Shown: piece after piece, positions 5,737-6,770 of the stretch | Numbering within the stretch: position 1 is the stretch's first letter | Layout of the letters: every line of letters starts with the position of its first letter | Assembly: GCA_903917955.1 (NCBI GenBank) | Contig: CAIXCO010000305.1 | Span: 1-6,770 of the forward strand | Origin: an uncultured Chlorobiaceae bacterium | GTDB taxonomy: Bacteria; Bacteroidota; Chlorobiia; Chlorobiales; Chlorobiaceae | Direction: 5' to 3' | Length of the DNA: 6,770 nucleotides | The notes under the pieces: model-generated | What the model saw: only the letters and a program-made list of their open reading frames with translations | What the model was told of the DNA's origin: nothing | Databases searched by the model: none | Program-made: the position numbers and the translations under genes

Positions 5737-6770
5737 ATGGCCGATACTGAACACCTGAAGCTCCTCAAAGAGGGCGTCACCACCTGGAACCTTTGGCGCC
5801 AGGAACATCCAGAGATTGCGCCTGATTTGCACGAAGCCCTGCTTGCTACACTTGATTTGCGGGCAGCAAACCTTTCCGGCACCGATCTGGGTGGCGCAAA
5901 CCTCGCAAAAGCAAAGCTTGTGGGGGCAAATTTTGCAGAAGCGGATCTCCGTGGTGCTGACCTCCGTGGTGCCGACCTCAGCAGAAGCAACCTTACCGGT
6001 GTCAATTTCAGCAAAAGTACCATCGACATCTGCACCATCTATCGCGACATCGAGGGGTGTGATATTGGCGTCAACGGACTTTACTCACCCCTCACCGACT
6101 CGGCAGCCCTGTTCAGAATCGACCCGCCCGGCAACTCCATGCAGGGAGCCAACGTCGACGCTGTCATCGAAAGCCTCCGCCATGCCCGCAAGCTCCACAC
6201 CTTCTCCCTCCTGCTCGCGGGCATCGCCATGCTCTTTATCGTCATCAAACCCAAAACCATTACGCTGCCCTACCTCTCCGGCTCGTTCAAGTTCGACGAC
6301 ATCAGCTACGCTTTTCTGGCCATGATTCTCTCTACTTTCCTCTTGAGCCAGGTCTCCTCCTTTATCGACTCCGCACTGCAAGGGGCGCACTATCTCAACA
6401 ATCGCAGGGCCGCCATGCTCGTCGGCCACTTTCCATGGCTTCTTTCAAAGTACGAAAGTGAAGCGGCCAACCGGCGGCAATCGAAAATCATGCGCTTCTT
6501 TCTGGTTTTTCATCCCGTGATCTATCTCTATTTTTTCCTGAAATGGGAGCTGCTCTTTAGCGGCGATTGGGAAGGCATCATGCAGCACTACAAAGAGATG
6601 CCGGTCATTTTTGCCGAGTATCTGCTGCCGGTCTTCTATGTTATCCTTCTCATGCTCTGTCGCCACATTTTCCGGCTTTCTGAAGGGTTTCAGAAACCGA
6701 TTCTTTTCGATACCGAAACCGAACGAGGGCGCCACACCGAGATGGAACGCCTCGCTGAAGCGGTCGAAAA
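5737..6770 (+). CDS. Partial pentapeptide-repeat membrane protein
   Basis: The frame is open from the ATG at 5737 to the window end (344 codons, no stop). An in-frame TAG at 5719-5721 makes this the first possible ATG. No Shine-Dalgarno is visible, only an A-rich run, so coupling to the gene 18 nt upstream is possible. Residues 8-32 carry a leader with the W-N-x-W-R motif (LKEGVTTWNLWRQEHPEIAP) often found before pentapeptide repeats. Residues 41-101 hold about 12 A(D/N)Lxx units, such as GGANL, RGADL and TGVNF, or about three turns of the right-handed quadrilateral beta-helix. A linker (about 102-150) leads to a membrane region with four likely helices at about 154-171, 190-210, 252-269 and 290-312. 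A polar stretch with charged residues then continues past the edge. The family acts as a binding scaffold rather than a catalyst. Its specific role here is unknown. Confidence 0.85.
   Translation, partial: MADTEHLKLLKEGVTTWNLWRQEHPEIAPDLHEALLATLDLRAANLSGTDLGGANLAKAKLVGANFAEADLRGADLRGADLSRSNLTGVNFSKSTIDICTIYRDIEGCDIGVNGLYSPLTDSAALFRIDPPGNSMQGANVDAVIESLRHARKLHTFSLLLAGIAMLFIVIKPKTITLPYLSGSFKFDDISYAFLAMILSTFLLSQVSSFIDSALQGAHYLNNRRAAMLVGHFPWLLSKYESEAANRRQSKIMRFFLVFHPVIYLYFFLKWELLFSGDWEGIMQHYKEMPVIFAEYLLPVFYVILLMLCRHIFRLSEGFQKPILFDTETERGRHTEMERLAEAVE
5944..5973 (+). repeat. Tandem 15-bp duplication of one pentapeptide unit
   Basis: Two adjacent 15-bp copies (5944-5958 and 5959-5973) differ only at two third-codon positions, and both encode D-L-R-G-A. 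Other repeat units in the gene are much more diverged at the DNA level, so this pair looks like a recent unit duplication. Confidence 0.7.

Noticed and set aside
5634..6038. 134-codon minus-strand frame with Arg/Ser/Ala-rich repeats
   Set aside because: Its periodicity is the reverse-strand image of the pentapeptide repeats, and it also straddles two plus-strand genes.
5816..6325. 169-codon plus-strand frame rich in Ser, Thr and Pro
   Set aside because: It is an out-of-frame reading of the pentapeptide-repeat gene. The in-frame reading gives regular A(D/N)Lxx repeats and membrane helices.

Overview
The window reads as a chromosomal housekeeping region from a green sulfur bacterium (Chlorobiota, Chlorobium-like) or a close relative. 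That placement is an inference from the gene set: an Mre/PBP2 cell-shape cluster, a divergent and enlarged GroES-like protein of the type seen in the Bacteroidota/Chlorobiota lineage, a short-type NadA, and moderate GC. No rRNA or other decisive marker is present. The window is gene-dense, with no gene-free stretch over 100 bases and no mobile element, CRISPR array or tRNA that I could see.

Left half, minus strand (1-3403): a tight operon read right to left as mreC, mreD, mrdA (PBP2), then the first 42 codons of a probable FAD-linked oxidase. Gaps are 18 nt, then 3 nt, then a 4-nt ATGA overlap, so the genes are probably cotranscribed and translationally coupled. MreC and MreD are the membrane scaffold of the elongasome and PBP2 is its transpeptidase. 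mreB is not upstream of mreC, and rodA is not the gene after PBP2, so the classical mreBCD-mrdAB order is broken at both ends.

An 80-nt divergent spacer (3404-3483) separates this operon from the plus-strand genes. The first of these is a GroES-like co-chaperone (3484-3873). It is followed 47 nt later by nadA, quinolinate synthase of NAD biosynthesis, with all three expected iron-sulfur cluster cysteines.

Right end, plus strand (4896-6770): a 97-nt spacer carries a plausible -10 element, a 7-bp inverted repeat and a strong Shine-Dalgarno. Next comes a secreted zinc enzyme of the phospholipase C / S1-P1 nuclease fold with a complete metal-ligand set, including the tryptophan exposed by signal peptide cleavage. 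Eighteen nt downstream starts a pentapeptide-repeat protein with a four-segment membrane domain, which runs off the window. The last two genes look like a two-gene unit of unknown function and are the least ordinary part of the window. I do not see convincing evidence for a wholly new system.
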